This document shows, one piece after another, positions 37,015 to 49,884 of a stretch of 64,000 nucleotides of DNA (positions are counted from its first letter, which is position 1; each line of letters opens with the position of its first letter). The notes under the pieces are model-generated. The model searched no databases and was not told the origin of the DNA. It worked only from the letters and a program-made list of their open reading frames with translations. The DNA lies in contig NC_035161.2 of assembly GCF_001659605.2 (NCBI RefSeq), forward strand, positions 7,035,290 to 7,099,289. The letters run 5' to 3'. Source of the stretch: Manihot esculenta (taxonomy: Eukaryota > Streptophyta > Magnoliopsida > Malpighiales > Euphorbiaceae). A program made the position numbers and the translations under genes.

Positions 37015-39103
37015 TTAAACAAAGTGCTCCGTTGGATATTCATGTTCATATCCATTGTAGTCATAATATAATCGTTCTCCCTTCTTTATATCTCTATTTG
37101 CAATCAGTAGAACTCGACAACTTCCATTAACATTGAATCTCACACATTTAAGGTTCTGCTTCTTTTTTCCATCCCTGCATCAAAAGGAGTTTATATACAG
37201 ATCAGATGAAAGTAAAGCTGCTACCAGACATGATAAAGTAAGCTATGTTTCCATGTTTATCTGGACATGTTGAGAATGTGCTTACAGCGAATGATTATTG
37301 ATTCCGTTGATAAAGCGAGCTATGTTTCCACGTTTATCTGGACATATGACAAGGCTTTGTGAAGGATTAGCAGCACAAAGCAATGTCATCATGCTATCCC
37401 CATCATCATTTTCCCGGTTTTTCAAGTAATCAACATCCCCAACATACTCTGTGATGATTGTTAAATCTTTAATGGATCTATCTGCCTCTACAGTGAACCT
37501 GTTACAACCACAGGTATACTGCAAATTGACAAATCGCCATCAGGGAAAAAGACAATCTGAAAACAGACATCGTAAGCACATACCCTTCTTTGGGATCAAA
37601 AACAACCATAAGGGGTGGACATTCTCCTCTATCCATCATTCTTTTACACATATTTAAGGCTTCAATGTCTTCTTTTGGCAAGACCTATAAGGCAATAATA
37701 CTAGAATTGTAAGAAAAAAAATTCAATACAAATAACCCAATGGCAACCGAAAACTTGACTTTGACTATAAATTCTATGAACAATATACCTCGTGCATACC
37801 ATTCAATTCAATTTTAACTCTGAACTTCACGAGGATGAACAAATAAATAGCAATAAAGAATGACTATTAAGAACCGCATAATATGTATCTAAGCACCATG
37901 GAAACAACGAATTCAAATAAACTGAATCAATAGATAACTAGATACAAGTAATGCCAAATTTGACCCAATTGCTCTAGAGTCCTTAGATGTATCAGCATTC
38001 AGCAATCAAGTCATTCCCATTAATTTTAAGACAGGTCTTCCAAGTGTGCAATCCAGATGCATGCATGGTTATCCAGCCAGAAACTTGACACTTGCATTTC
38101 CTAGTATCCCTAAATTCACTTGACTGTTCATTGAGGATAGCCACCGAGTTTACCTGCATGCCCCCCTTCTCTAAAGCTGGACAATTGGCAGACCTGGGCG
38201 CCATGCCCGGTTGATAAGTGAGTTCATTGCTATATTCGGTTCCTGAAGCTGTCAATGCTGTTGCTAGAGATCTCATTTGCTCTAATCTCCTTTCAGGATC
38301 TTCACTTGGAGTGAAAGGTAATAACTTTCTTTTCTTTTTCGACATTACTAAGCTACTAGACCGCTTTCTTTTCTTCAGGCTATCTAAAAATATCCAAGAA
38401 AAAATAATTGCAATCAATATCAACTAATTAGCTAAACTAAGAAATCGAAATTCTGAAGCAGGAATCATTTCTAAAATGGAAGTGCAGGATACCTTGACTT
38501 AGCTTCTGAATCAATTCTGGGGACCTTTGAATGCGAAAGAAATCAATGATTTTGGTTTGAACTAGAGGAAATGCTGCATATCACCAAAGATACCCAATTA
38601 TTAGTTTGGAAATTTGAGACCATCACAACAGAAATTAAAAGAAAAAACTCATTTAGATTGGGAAAAATGCGAGGGACATGATAAAAGCAACTAATGACTA
38701 CCCAATCTTAAATCCCTAAAAACCCATAAGTCGAACATCAGCATCCAATCAAACTAAAACCCAAATCATTAAAGACAACAAAATCCGAGAAATCTAAAAG
38801 GAAATATAAGAACTTGAACGTACACTTGGGTTTTTTTAGATTGGAGCAAGAAGGACAAAACCAAGACCCTTTGGGGACGGAAACAAGTATGGGTCTTAAG
38901 CAAAAGAGATGATACCCTCCATCACATTTGTCACAAAGAAGCAGCTCGGCCGGAGAATGGCCGGACCCACATTCATTGCAGCAGGCATCGTCGTAGTCGG
39001 CAGCATTATCAGCATAGAGAGAACTAGAAAGAGGATTTGGAGCCTGAGTTCTGCGCCTGAGTGCCACCGTTGTTGTGGTTTTGGTTTTTGCTGAAGAAGC
39101 CAT
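37015..39103 (-). CDS. ATXR6: Histone H3 lysine-27 monomethyltransferase ATXR6 (PHD-PIP-SET)
   Basis: Six exons on the minus strand: 39103..38824, 38573..38493, 38383..38154, 37684..37584, 37498..37286 and 37174..37015. All introns are GT..AG and the frame is kept, giving 354 aa. A PHD finger covers residues 41-87 with ligands C42, C45, C57, C60, H65, C68, C83 and C86. A PIP box QTKIIDFF (99-106) should bind PCNA. A basic region with SLVMSKKKRKLLP follows. The SET domain (about 231-354) has TEYVGDVDYL, ARFINGINNHS and the C-terminal YYDYNGYEHEYPTEHF. The family deposits H3K27me1 on replication-dependent H3.1 in the nucleus, keeping heterochromatin silent and preventing re-replication. The architecture and C terminus match Arabidopsis AT5G24330 closely. 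Exon 1 ends at the GTACGT donor (38823), the only one giving the conserved KSFPL join. Confidence 0.97.
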
Positions 39104-39196
39104 GGAAATGGATTGGAAGTGTGGATGAAGAGGGAATCGAAAGCGAAGGACAAGCGTTAGTTTTAAGTACGGTCGATGGAGGCAAAGATGAGAATT

Positions 39197-39240
39197 TTTC
39201 GCGCGTTATTTTGGTTTCGCGGGAAGTGCTCCTTGGCGCC
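39197..39240 (-). promoter_or_regulatory. Cluster of E2F-type sites upstream of ATXR6
   Basis: TTTCGCGCG at 39197-39205 fits the E2F consensus TTTSGCGCS exactly. TTTCGCGGGAA at 39215-39225 is an E2F-like site readable on both strands, and TTGGCGCC at 39233-39240 is a partial match. They lie 94-137 bp upstream of the ATXR6 start codon. Arabidopsis ATXR5/6 are known to be S-phase expressed and E2F-regulated, so these sites probably drive S-phase transcription. Confidence 0.7.
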
Positions 39241-39427
39241 ATTGTTTTTCTTTTGGAGCTTATGGCTAAAATAACTAAAATTTGAGGAAAATTATTAATT
39301 AGTCCCTACACTATACAAAAATTTATTAATTACTCACTTATTATTTTTTAAATACTCTAATTAATTTCCATTTCAATGTAATTTTAATTGAATTGAAATT
39401 TTTTATTAAATTCCTTATTTTTTTCAT
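39241..39427. other. Distal promoter-side flank of ATXR6
   Basis: AT-rich with no recognisable element beyond the E2F cluster. Confidence 0.35.
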
Positions 39428-40646
39428 TTAGTTTTTTTTTTTACAAAAGTCAACATTTAATTTTCTTATTGGTTAATAAAATTAAGCTATTAAAATTTTA
39501 TTTTAATTTAAATAAAAAACTTACTCTAATTTTTATAGATTAATAAAACTTAAACCAGTAGTTTACATATTAAAAACAGCTATTTAGTTATTGTAAAATT
39601 AAAAAATAAATAATTTATTCTGGAGATTTATTATTTAATTTTTTAGTATTGTAATTATTAATAAATCAGTTTCCAATTTTTAGAAACCTATTAGAATATC
39701 CTTATTTTCCTTTCTGTCATCGAAATAGTTATTCCGTCTTCTTTTCAGTTAAAATTAGATAAAGGACGAGTAATAAAACTTTTAAAATTTAATTTTACTT
39801 TCAAATAAAATCTCTTATATAATTTTTTGATAAAGGATGAGAGATAAAACTTTTAAAATCTATTTTTACTCTCAAATAAAATCTCTTATATAGTTTTTTG
39901 ATATTATTATTATTAACAAGTGAGTTTTTATATTTTTATAAATTTATTAAAATGTTTTTATTTTTTTTATATATTAAAATATTATTATTGTTTTTTTCGT
40001 AAAGGAAATAGTCCATCATCCTCAATAAAAAAAACAAAAGATGACGATTATAAAGGAGAAGAATAAAAAAAAAAGACAATAAGAAGATGACAAAGAAGAA
40101 AAAACATAAAAAAAAGAAGGACAATAAGAAGATAATGAAAAAGAAAAAGAAAAAAAAATAATGGGTAATTTGGAATTTTGTTAGATATATATATATTTTA
40201 AATAGAGATTGGGACTTAAGAGAGTAGAATCTGAAATTTCTCATATTTATTTAAATGTATTTACTATTAAACTATACCTATGAGTGCGTCTTTTGTTATA
40301 AATTTAAATATATAAATAGACGGAATGATTATTTTATTAATGAAAAAAAAAGAATGTTTTAATAGATTTCTAAAATTATAGAAATTGACTTGTTAATAAT
40401 AATAATATTTAGAGACTAAATCATAAAATTTTTTATTTTTTTTATTTAGTTATTTTTTTTTTACAAAATTCAACATTTAATTTTCTTATTGTTTAATAAA
40501 ATTAAGCTATTAAAATTTTGTTTTAATTTAAATAAAAAACTTACTCACTCTAGTTTTTATATATTAATAAAACCTAAACCAGTAGTTTATATATTAAAAA
40601 CAGCTATTTAGTTATTGTAAAATTAAAAAACAAATAATTTATTCTA
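39428..40646 (+). repeat. Pair of about 200-bp direct repeats 1 kb apart
   Basis: The copies at about 39428-39622 and 40445-40646 share TTTTTTTTACAAAA, CAACATTTAATTTTCTTATT, TTAATAAAATTAAGCTATTA, AACCAGTAGTTTA and ATTAAAAACAGCTATTTAGT in order with few differences. Between them is AT-rich DNA with a 70-bp tandem duplication (about 39760-39905, ATAAAGGAYGAG..AAATCTCTTATAT). The repeats lack TG..CA ends, so they are not obvious LTRs. Confidence 0.8.
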
Positions 40647-41986
40647 TATTATGATTATGAAAAATACAATTAAATAAACCGCCAATTCAGTCTATATTCT
40701 AAAGAATATAATTAAATATTTATTATCATCATATTTATTTAAAATATGAATTTTAACATATAAAAATTAATAAATGAATTTTATTAAAGTTCTATTTATC
40801 TGTGAAAATAATTTATATTTAAAAAATATTTTTCATGAAAAATAACTTATTTTTTATTAGTTAATTTTAATTTAAAAAATAAAAATATATTAATAAATTT
40901 ATATATAAATATTTTAATAAAAATCTTAAAGTATAAAAAATAATTTAATTTTTTTATCATGAAAATATTTCTAATTAATTATATCTTTTTAGTGTTTTAA
41001 ATGTTAAAAAATTGCGCTTGAAAGAAAAACACTCACTTCCAAAGTAATTAGGATGAGAGAACTTATCGAATCCATAAAAAGCAATTATCTATATGCAAAA
41101 TTCAAAAATCACCAAATAAAAAAAGATAGACCAAGAGAAAATTATGTCTAAAGAATTTAGACTCTAAACTGTGAATTTGCAATCTCAAATATAATGGAAA
41201 AAAGAAGTAAAATCTAAAAAGAAGTATAAAATTAAAAAAACCACCTAGAGAGAAAAGATAGCCCACTCTAAGATAGATGATTTTTCTTTTTCTAGATAAA
41301 ATTTGGTTTGTAAAAGTTTTAATATACAACAGCACTTGGTTCAAAAGAAATCTAAACAATATTTTTCAAAGAAATCATATTAAACATAAAATTTAAATTT
41401 AAATATAACATAACACCATAACACTAAAAAAAGTTTATTCCTAATAAAATTTTAAAATTATCAAGTCAAACAATTTGGATCAAAATCCGACAACAAAGAG
41501 AAGACAATCTATAACAGTGTCGTTGAAAAGCTACACTCCACTAACGAGCAAGATGAAATAGAAGCGTAATCCAATAACACGAAAAAAAAAAAACCTTATT
41601 CGTATATAAAAACTACACATGTTTTCAGCATTTTCTCCATAGGAAAGGAAAGGAATACTCATTTGGAATTCAAAGGACTAGCCATAAACCATGAAACACA
41701 ATAATTATAGTTGGAAGGGCAGAAGGTTGAAACTCTATCTCCATGCATATGGTGGTAGAGAGATGTGGTGGTAGGCAGAGAACCAGAGCAGCTTAAAGAG
41801 AATGTCATAAATGTATTGGAGATAGATTCATTATACAAATTCAAAGTTATGACAGATCAAGTCGGTCTTTCCATCCTTAAGGAAGAGATTTATAGGGACA
41901 TAAATGATAAAAGCAAAATCAACTAAAATAATGAAAAATAAAAGGATATAAGAAGAAAAATCTACAATTGAACACTTATACTATAA
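40647..41986. other. Gene-free AT-rich spacer
   Basis: No coding frame or repeat recognised; ORFs on the minus strand are low-complexity. Confidence 0.45.
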
Positions 41987-42111
41987 GCAGGGGCGGAGGG
42001 AAGGTACGGTAAGAGGGCACGTGCCGTATCGGTGATCAAAAAATATTTTGAAGGGGGATAAAGGTGCCGCAGCGACGCAGCCGGTGGTGTCCTACCAAAG
42101 ATAAGCTCCTG
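41987..42111. mobile_element. Short GC-rich insertion with CAGGGGCGGAG-type end
   Basis: This GC-rich block of roughly 125 bp starts CAGGGGCGGAGGGAAGG and ends near AGCTCCTGGCTCC. The opposing GGGGCGGAG and CTCC ends recall the hAT-like CAGGGGCGGAGCC family common in plants. ACACTTATA occurs on both sides but not at the exact ends, so no target duplication is claimed. Confidence 0.35.
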
Positions 42112-42640
42112 GCTCCACCACCGACACTTATATCAACTTTTAACAAAATATATCAACTTTCATTTACCACTCATAAGCACTTATACTAAAAACATAACAA
42201 TTTAAACTTAAAAATACTTAGTGTTCAAATCATTTGGTGCTTTAAACTAAAATTTACAAGATATGACAAACAATGCCGTAACTATATATATGGGGAGAGA
42301 TTACATATATGACTTTAGATTATATAACATATTCTTTTTGTTTTATAATTTTTTCGTGTTATTTTATTTTTTAATACGTATTAAAAAATTTAATTTTATT
42401 ATTTTTTTAATTATAATTATTTTAAATATATTAAATTTTATTAAATATTAAGAAACATTTTAAAAAATTTATTGAAAATAAAAAAATTTAAATAGAATTA
42501 TAATATTTAATTTATATATTATTATAATTAAAAAAATAAAAATTATGAGAGGCAACAGTAATTACAAATAACTGTCCAATACATATTTATTTAAATAACT
42601 GTACTGAGCCAATTTGGATCCATCTCATGCTTCCTCTGGT
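42112..42640. other. 5' flank of the exonuclease gene
   Basis: AT-rich. The promoter and 5' UTR of the downstream gene should be here, but no TATA box can be singled out among many AT runs. Confidence 0.35.
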
Positions 42641-45600
42641 ATGGATTCCCCGCATCAAAAGCCTCTAATAATTCACCTTGTCTCATCCACCGACTCACCC
42701 GAGTTCACTCTCCTGAATCGGGCTCTAACTCGAACCTCAGTCATCGGACTCGACGCTGAGTGGAAACCCATTCGGAACCCTCACAAATCAACTTTCCCCA
42801 CTGTCTCTCTCCTCCAACTCGCTTGCCAACTCAGGCCCCAACTCGGCTCCGACTCCGACGAGTCTCTGGTTTTCCTGCTCGACCTGTCCTTAATTCCGTT
42901 ATCTTCAATATGGGAACTGCTGAGGGAGATTTTTGTTTCTCCAGATATACTGAAGTTAGGGTTTAGATTTAAACAGGATTTGGTTTTTTTGTCTTCAACT
43001 TTCTGCTCGCAAGGCTGTGATCCTGGGTTTGATAAGGTAAGTGCAGAATTTTATATCATAAGCTGTTTGGATTCCGAGAAAATTACTCTTTCATTTGTTT
43101 TTGTATTCTAATAATCCATCATATTGCTTATGTGTGAGAAAGAAATTGGTTAGAAGGAAAATGGTTTCAATTTTCATCTTCATTTCCTCTCAAGAACAAT
43201 AGTGTAAGGCTATGCTTGTTTCTCTTTGTTATTGGGAATGGAATGCAATACTTGGAATATGATTTTCTTTGTTCCTCAGGAATCCATTATCTTTGCATGG
43301 TATTTTCATATTTAAAAAACTATTTACATTGGAAGGGATATAGTTTTAGGTGATATATCCATTAAATATTTTATGTGTCATTTGAAACTTTGAATAAGAT
43401 TACTATGATCTAAACATTCATTCCTTTTCCATTTCCAACCAGAATAAACATGGCCTGAGACGCGCCTTAGGACTCAAATTTAGTATTGAATTTCATGGGT
43501 TGGCTTAGATGAAGTTGTGACGCTGCATTTGTCAAAGCAGGACTTCAATGCCTTGTGCTCAGAGAATTAAACGATTTAGTGTTTATTATATTATTTTTTT
43601 GCAGCGATCATGTGCTGTGTTTCTAATTGCTAAACATTTGGTGTGTAGGTGGAACCCTATTTGGATATAACCAGCATAAACCATTTTCTGCAACACAAGC
43701 ACCGGGGAAGGAAGACACCAAAAGATACCAAGAGTTTGGCATCTATCTGCAATGATTTATTGGGGATTTCTCTTTCAAAGGTTTGGCCTTGAATGCTTTA
43801 CTTTCCTGCTCAAAGCCTCAAACCCAAACGCATATGAACTTGAGAATTCAAGCTTCTTGTAATTTTGGCATATATTCATTTACTTGTGATGTAATAGGAA
43901 CATCAAGTATTTGTTATATCCTGAAGCATATTGGTTTCTTGTTGTATCCGTTGCCTTAGGACAATATTGCAATGTACGCTTGATGAAATGGTGGCTCTAA
44001 ATGAGAATAAAAGATATTAGATTTAATTTGCTGGTACTCTTAAATCTAGAAAACAAGCAACAATACATATGAATACCTAATGATGTGGGTATTCAACCTC
44101 CCAAATTGGTAAAAGCTGATGATTTAGTTAATCTTTCTTCACTGGTGAGAATGTAAGTCCTGTATCACTTTTTGTTAACTATTTCCCAAATCTAATAAAT
44201 GCTCACTTTTATAAATGACTCTGGCGTGCTAATACCAAAATTAGAAGTTTGAAATGAAATTCTCATCATCTTATTTTACATCTTATCTTTGTATAATGCA
44301 TAAAATGTGAGATTACTGTGTGAGAATTATAGTTTATCACTTAATCAGGGACAAAGAAAGAATGTAGCCAGTATAATATTTTATTTTAGGAAATTTTATC
44401 ACTAACTGCAACTGCTTGAAGTTGTTTTTCATCGATGAAAGTGATCATATGTGTAATCCAAAATGGACACTAGATTCATAATTGTGAAAGTATTAAGGTG
44501 AAAGCTTTAATCAATTACTAGGTTTGTCTTTTGCTTGAAATATCACACATCTTGCTGGATGTTAGATGTAAACTGCATAGCTGAATATCCTCCAAGTTAA
44601 CACACAATACAAAGGTGAATAAGTTTACAGATCCTCATTATTCAAATTTCATTTGGAGCAGGACTATTAACATGCAATAATAAGGTGAATGGGTTTACAA
44701 GTTCTCATTATACGAGCTTCATTTTGGGGCAAGGCTGTCCTACCTGGCTAAGTTAACAAAAATTATGTTTTTTTCTCCTCCATATCTCATTCTGGAGGGT
44801 TATCCTAGTACCTTTTAGGAATGACTTGTTGGATCTTGTATTTCCTCTGGGATTTATTTACAGTTACTGCATTCTATAGTATAAGTTGTTAATGTTATCT
44901 GTCTCCTATAGGAACTTCAATGTAGTGATTGGTCATGTCGTCCTCTTACAGAAGAGCAAAAAACATATGCAGCAATTGATGCGCACTGCTTGCTTGAAAT
45001 ATTCAACGTCTTCAAGGCCAATCTTGTCAAAGAAGGTTTGTGGTGCTGAAAAATTTTTTACTTTTAAGGTTGCAATTTGCTAATGTAATTCAAATTCATG
45101 ATTTTAGATGATATGGATTCACCTGTAGCAGGTTGTCACAGTATGTAATGCATCCAGCATTGTGGAATCTAGTAGGGTTAAATGTAGGGTAATTACTAAA
45201 ACTTCGTTGAAGTTAGTATACCATGCATAATTCACTTTCTTTCTTGCTGTTTCAAATTAGTCTCCCTGGCCCCTTTTATTTGATAATAGATCTACATTTT
45301 ACTCCTCGATTTATAAAACTGCGGATTGTTTTTTTGCTTGCTGACATTTTAAATTTGGCTGCATGTTACTCCTTAAAATTTGTAAGATCACTAACAATAA
45401 AGCACTTTAATTCCTCAAGATCATACACTTTTAAATGGTGGTAGAGTAAGGACTAAAAGTACCCATCTATGAATCAGTAGAGAAGAAAGTACATATTAGC
45501 CCAGACCCTAGGAGGAGGAGGAAGGGTGTGGTTAGTAATTTACCCTTAAATCTTGGTGGGAGTTTGGCAATCCAGTTTGGCTGATTTGCACAAAGGCCAA

Positions 45601-48600
45601 GGTGATGAAAACACTACTTACTTGAAAAGCTAAGAAATTAGGCTTTCTCCCACAGCTGAGCTCTATATTGTTTGATTATTTGTACAGTTACCGGGTCATA
45701 CTGCCAAATTTGTTTTCCCTTCCAGTTTCAACTTTCAAGGAGTCTGTTTTTCATGGTTTGAATTCATTACCCTAGGTTATGTTAGAGCAACCTTACCATT
45801 GTATCAAGTTTTTATAATTATCATTCGCTAATGCTTAAAAATATGTTGCTTAAAATGTTTTTCTGTTTAGTAGTCTAGCTTCAAACCGCATCATGTCTTA
45901 TCTATGCATGTGAAAAATTCATAAGAGGGTGAATGACTGCATCATGAGTTTTTAGAATACTCTGATTCACGTGTCTTAGAAAAACTTCTCAAGTTGTCAC
46001 CTATTGTAAACTTTCATGATAATTTACATAAATTGTTCAAGATATTACCAGAGGCTAATTGTAGCTTTTGAACCTTTTAAAATTGTATATGTTGTGCCAC
46101 ATCCTGATTTTGGTTATCTTAAATTAAATTTATGGTTTAACATTATGAATATATGACACACATTGAGCAATACTCTTTGTGATCCATGATTGTTAAGCTA
46201 CATTTGATCAGTAATAATTAAATTAATCAACGACAATATAGTTGTTGATAGGGATGCTTCAGCGGTCATTCATATTTGTAGCAGATAATGAACATCACTT
46301 GCTAAAAGAATAGAAGCAACCTAAGTAGCAGTTAATGAACATCATTTGCTAAACAAAACTTAGTTTATTTACTTTCCCTTGCATTTGTTCTGTGTGTTTA
46401 AAATTTGAAATTTGAATTTTTCTGTTGAAAGAGCAGGTGTTATTGGAAAACTATGGAGATTCTTGATAGGTTGTTCTTTTCAGTTTGTTCTTTTGAGGCC
46501 TAGAGGCTCTTTTGAGATGATGTAAATTTTCATTTATGTTACTTGTAGGGAAAACTTATGGCACCATAATGGAATTGCATTCTTCCAATATTAATCTTGG
46601 GTTGAAAGAACTTCTTCAAAAGCAAGATATTGGTGATGCACTCATTAGAAGCAACTTTCCTGAGGCTTTGAATATTGTCCAAGCTACTGTAACTTCTGAG
46701 GATTCTCACAGAGTAGCCAACGGGGAGAAACTAATTTCAATGCCATCAACTAGAAATACTATGCCTATGGATGAAGTTCTCTTGAATATAGTAAGAAAAT
46801 ATGGTGAAAAAATATTGTTGAAAGCATCTGATAGGAAGCCAAAATCCTCCAAAAAGAAAGGGAAGAAACGCTCCTCCTTAGTTGCAGTTTGCAGGGAAAA
46901 ACAATTAGATGGCATAGGTGACTGGCAAGGGCCCCCACCATGGGATTTGTCCTTAGGTGGTGATGGATGGCCCAAGTTCCTATGTGATGTTATGGTGAGA
47001 TCACTTTGTTATTTGTGCTTTCTATTTACTTTTCCTACAAAATGCAAGCTTTTAACCAGGCAAACTAATATGAAGAAGTTACCTCACGGGCCAATTTATA
47101 TTTCTATTGGTCAGGAATGGCAACGGGGCAGAAAAGACCGAGTTTTACCATTCCAGTCCCTGCCCTGTTAGGTATCTGAGTGGGGCAAAAAAAAAATGAC
47201 GTGTGGGGGCTGGTTTTTCATTTTAATTGTAAAGTAAATAAAAAATGTTTTTTTATATATATGATATATTATTATATACTTCTATATTAAGTTTTATATA
47301 CTATGAAGTTGTAGTTGAGTGTTAAGAAAAAAAAATGGTGTATTTTTAAAAGCAAAACTGATGCGGGGTCCAATGTCCATTACATTATCATTGGAGGGGT
47401 CGGGATTACCTGCTGGGTTCAGGGTGAGGGAGGATTCCCTATCAGGAGTTCAGGGCAGACCAGGTGTTACCATCCCAAGTATCGTTTCATTTCCTAAGCC
47501 TTCAGCTGTTGCATAAAGGTGATTGTGATGGTCTTAGTTTCAATCATCAACGAAAGAATAGGACGTAGTTGCCCATAATGCACATATTCCCTTTTATCTT
47601 TCTCCTTGGATTAATAAAATAATTCAGCTAAGATTCCTCTTCAGTTTGATGTTAATTTGTAATTTTATACAACTTTGTTTATAATGGAAATGATAGGCTA
47701 ACAGAGTTTTAATTACTCAGGTTGAAGGCTTGGCAAAACATTTACGATGTGTTGGGATGGATGCTGCAATTCCATATTCAAAAAAGCCAGAACCCAGGTA
47801 TTCCACAGAACATGTATGCTTTTTATGTAATTTATTCCCGTCTATAAATATCTTTGAGCCATGAAAAGTGAATCTTTATCCACTTTCTGTTATTATATTC
47901 AGAGAATTGATAGATCAGGCATACAAAGAGCAGAGAGTGCTTTTGACACGCGATGCCAAGCTATTGAGACACCAATACTTGATAAAGAATCAAATATACA
48001 GAGTGAAGAGTCTTCTTAAAAATGAACAACTTCTTGAGGTATATATATGCATTTAGGACAGCAATTGAGATGAGCCTAGTGAGCACCATGGTGTTCTAAC
48101 TAGCTTCATTTAATTCTAGATCTTGCTTGAGTTCAACTTGGGCTCAAAAATTGTTCCATTTTGCTTCATGAATCTCAAACTAGCTCTAGCCTTATTATTC
48201 AAGTGAATTTATAGAATTTCAACTCAATTTTGATTCATAATTTTTTTTTTCTTTAAGATGTATTAGAAACAATTTCATTGATAGTAATCAATTTAGTAGC
48301 AATTGTATTTATCTTGCTATCATGATATTTTGAATTGTCAATAGAACTTCAAACTTGTTTCATTAAAGAATTTGAATTTCAGTTTGCATTTAGCTTAGAT
48401 TTTATAATAGAATGACTAATATTTCAATGGCGGGCAGTGGAACTGGACTTGAGTGGCTTGGTTCATTTTCACAGCCTCATATGCAATCAAACAAGGAGGA
48501 CCATTTGTTGGTGATTATTAAGAAAAATCGCCAGCAGTATTCTTCCTTTTTTCCCCTTTCTATTTCTTCTTGTTCTAAACTTTTGTATGATTTTTGCTAT

Positions 48601-49884
48601 TGACCATAGTAATATTCTTTCATGACTAGGACAATCCATATGATTTTTGTATTCAGTTTCTCACTGTTTGAGTTGTTTCTTTTAACATATTATATACAAT
48701 AGTACAATGGGACGTTGGAGGTCTACCTTTTCTGCCAATTTGCTTTGGAAAGCTAATCCAGGGATGTTATAGAGGTCGATGTCAAATTTATTCCAATAGT
48801 GCATTGCGAATTAACAAGTGATGAAATGTAGTTCTGAACTTTTGTAGGTGATTGAAAGTTTCCAATTAAAAATTACTGAGGATAAACTGATGTCAAGGTG
48901 CACTAAATGCAATGGGAGATTTATTCAAAAGCCACTAACAACGGAAGAGGCTGTTGAAGCTGCAAAGGGCTTTCAGAAAATTCCTGACTGCTTGTTTAAC
49001 AAAAATTTAGAGTTCTGGCAGTGTATGGATTGCAACCAACTGTATTGGGAGGTTTGGTCTTCATGCGCCTTTTTTTTCCTTGCTATTATTGAGATATTAC
49101 TTTCACGCGGAAAAAACTTGAAGGTTGTAAACAATTATTCCAGCATCTAGGAAACTTTTATCTTTCTCCTATTCCTAAAGGAGGTTTGATGATGAGTTTG
49201 CATTTGGCATTGATTAACAAAACAACATGTGCAAGTAAGATTCAATGGTTTTTTCTAGCTTATAAGATGGCTAACTAGCTCATAAGCTCTAAAATTAAGC
49301 TGACCTATTTCTTTATAATATTTTTTATGCTTATAACCCAAAAAAAAGGGAGAAAAAAGAAAAAGTAAGCTGGAGGGACAACTTTTCTTCTTGTGCTTAT
49401 AAAAACTATGCTTATAAATTAGTTTGATCAAATACTTTATCATATTGGCCTCATTTAATTTTAGAACTCTACTGTTATCTGCTTATTAGCTATTGATAAG
49501 CATTTTTAATTAACATATAATTGCTTAAAATTTTAAATGCTTGTAAGTTAAAATTGGCTTATAAACACAAACTTGACTAATTTTTTCATAAGCTAGGCTA
49601 AACACCCTTTAGTTTAGGGCCATTTCCTGATTCTTTGGTTGAACCACTGTCTGTTTATTATGTTTAGGTGACATCAGTAACTCATTTCGAGCTCCTGATG
49701 AAATGTGCTTATGTTGTTGTTCCTTTTTTTCTGGGAAAGATTCATTTTGTTGTACCTCAAGTATGATTGTGCAGAATAGCTAACTTTGTTAGCATGAAGA
49801 CTAATGTCCATATCATTATTGCAGGGAACCCAATACCAGAATGCAGTTCAGAAGTTCATTGACATCTGCAAGTTGAATGAGTAA
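42641..49884 (+). CDS. DEDDy 3'-5' exonuclease fused to a Mut7-C RNase-type domain (AT5G24340-type)
   Basis: Eight exons: 42641-43036, 43649-43780, 44912-45035, 46549-46994, 47721-47797, 47903-48038, 48848-49051 and 49825-49884. All introns are GT..AG and the joined frame gives 524 aa. An upstream in-frame TTG (42614) is not a start; the first ATG is at 42641. The RNase D/WRN-like exonuclease domain (about 9-215) has GLDAEW (D38, E40), D113 in GFRFKQDLVFL, and the TYAAIDAHCLLEIF motif (Y195, D199), so all four DEDD acids plus Tyr are present. A Lys/Ser-rich linker follows. The Mut7-C part (about 355-515) has KFLCDVMVEGLAKHLRCVGM, LLTRDAKLL and a zinc ribbon C455-x2-C458..C496-x2-C499. C. elegans MUT-7, which shares this fusion, acts in small-RNA silencing; the plant role is not established. 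The large introns, especially 3, dominate the locus. Confidence 0.96.
47114..47486. mobile_element. Possible decayed MITE inside intron 4 of the exonuclease gene
   Basis: It starts GGAATGGCAACGGGGCAGAA and includes GGAGGGGTCGGGATTACC, GGGAGGATTCCC and a right end ..GTTACCATCCCAAG. These G-rich phrases resemble a common plant repeat with GGAATGGCAACGGGGC-type termini. The G-rich blocks contrast with the AT-rich intron. No target duplication is clear. Confidence 0.4.

Noticed and set aside
39428..40646. Reading the direct repeats as LTRs of a small retroelement
   Set aside because: The repeats lack TG..CA ends, a primer-binding site and a target duplication.
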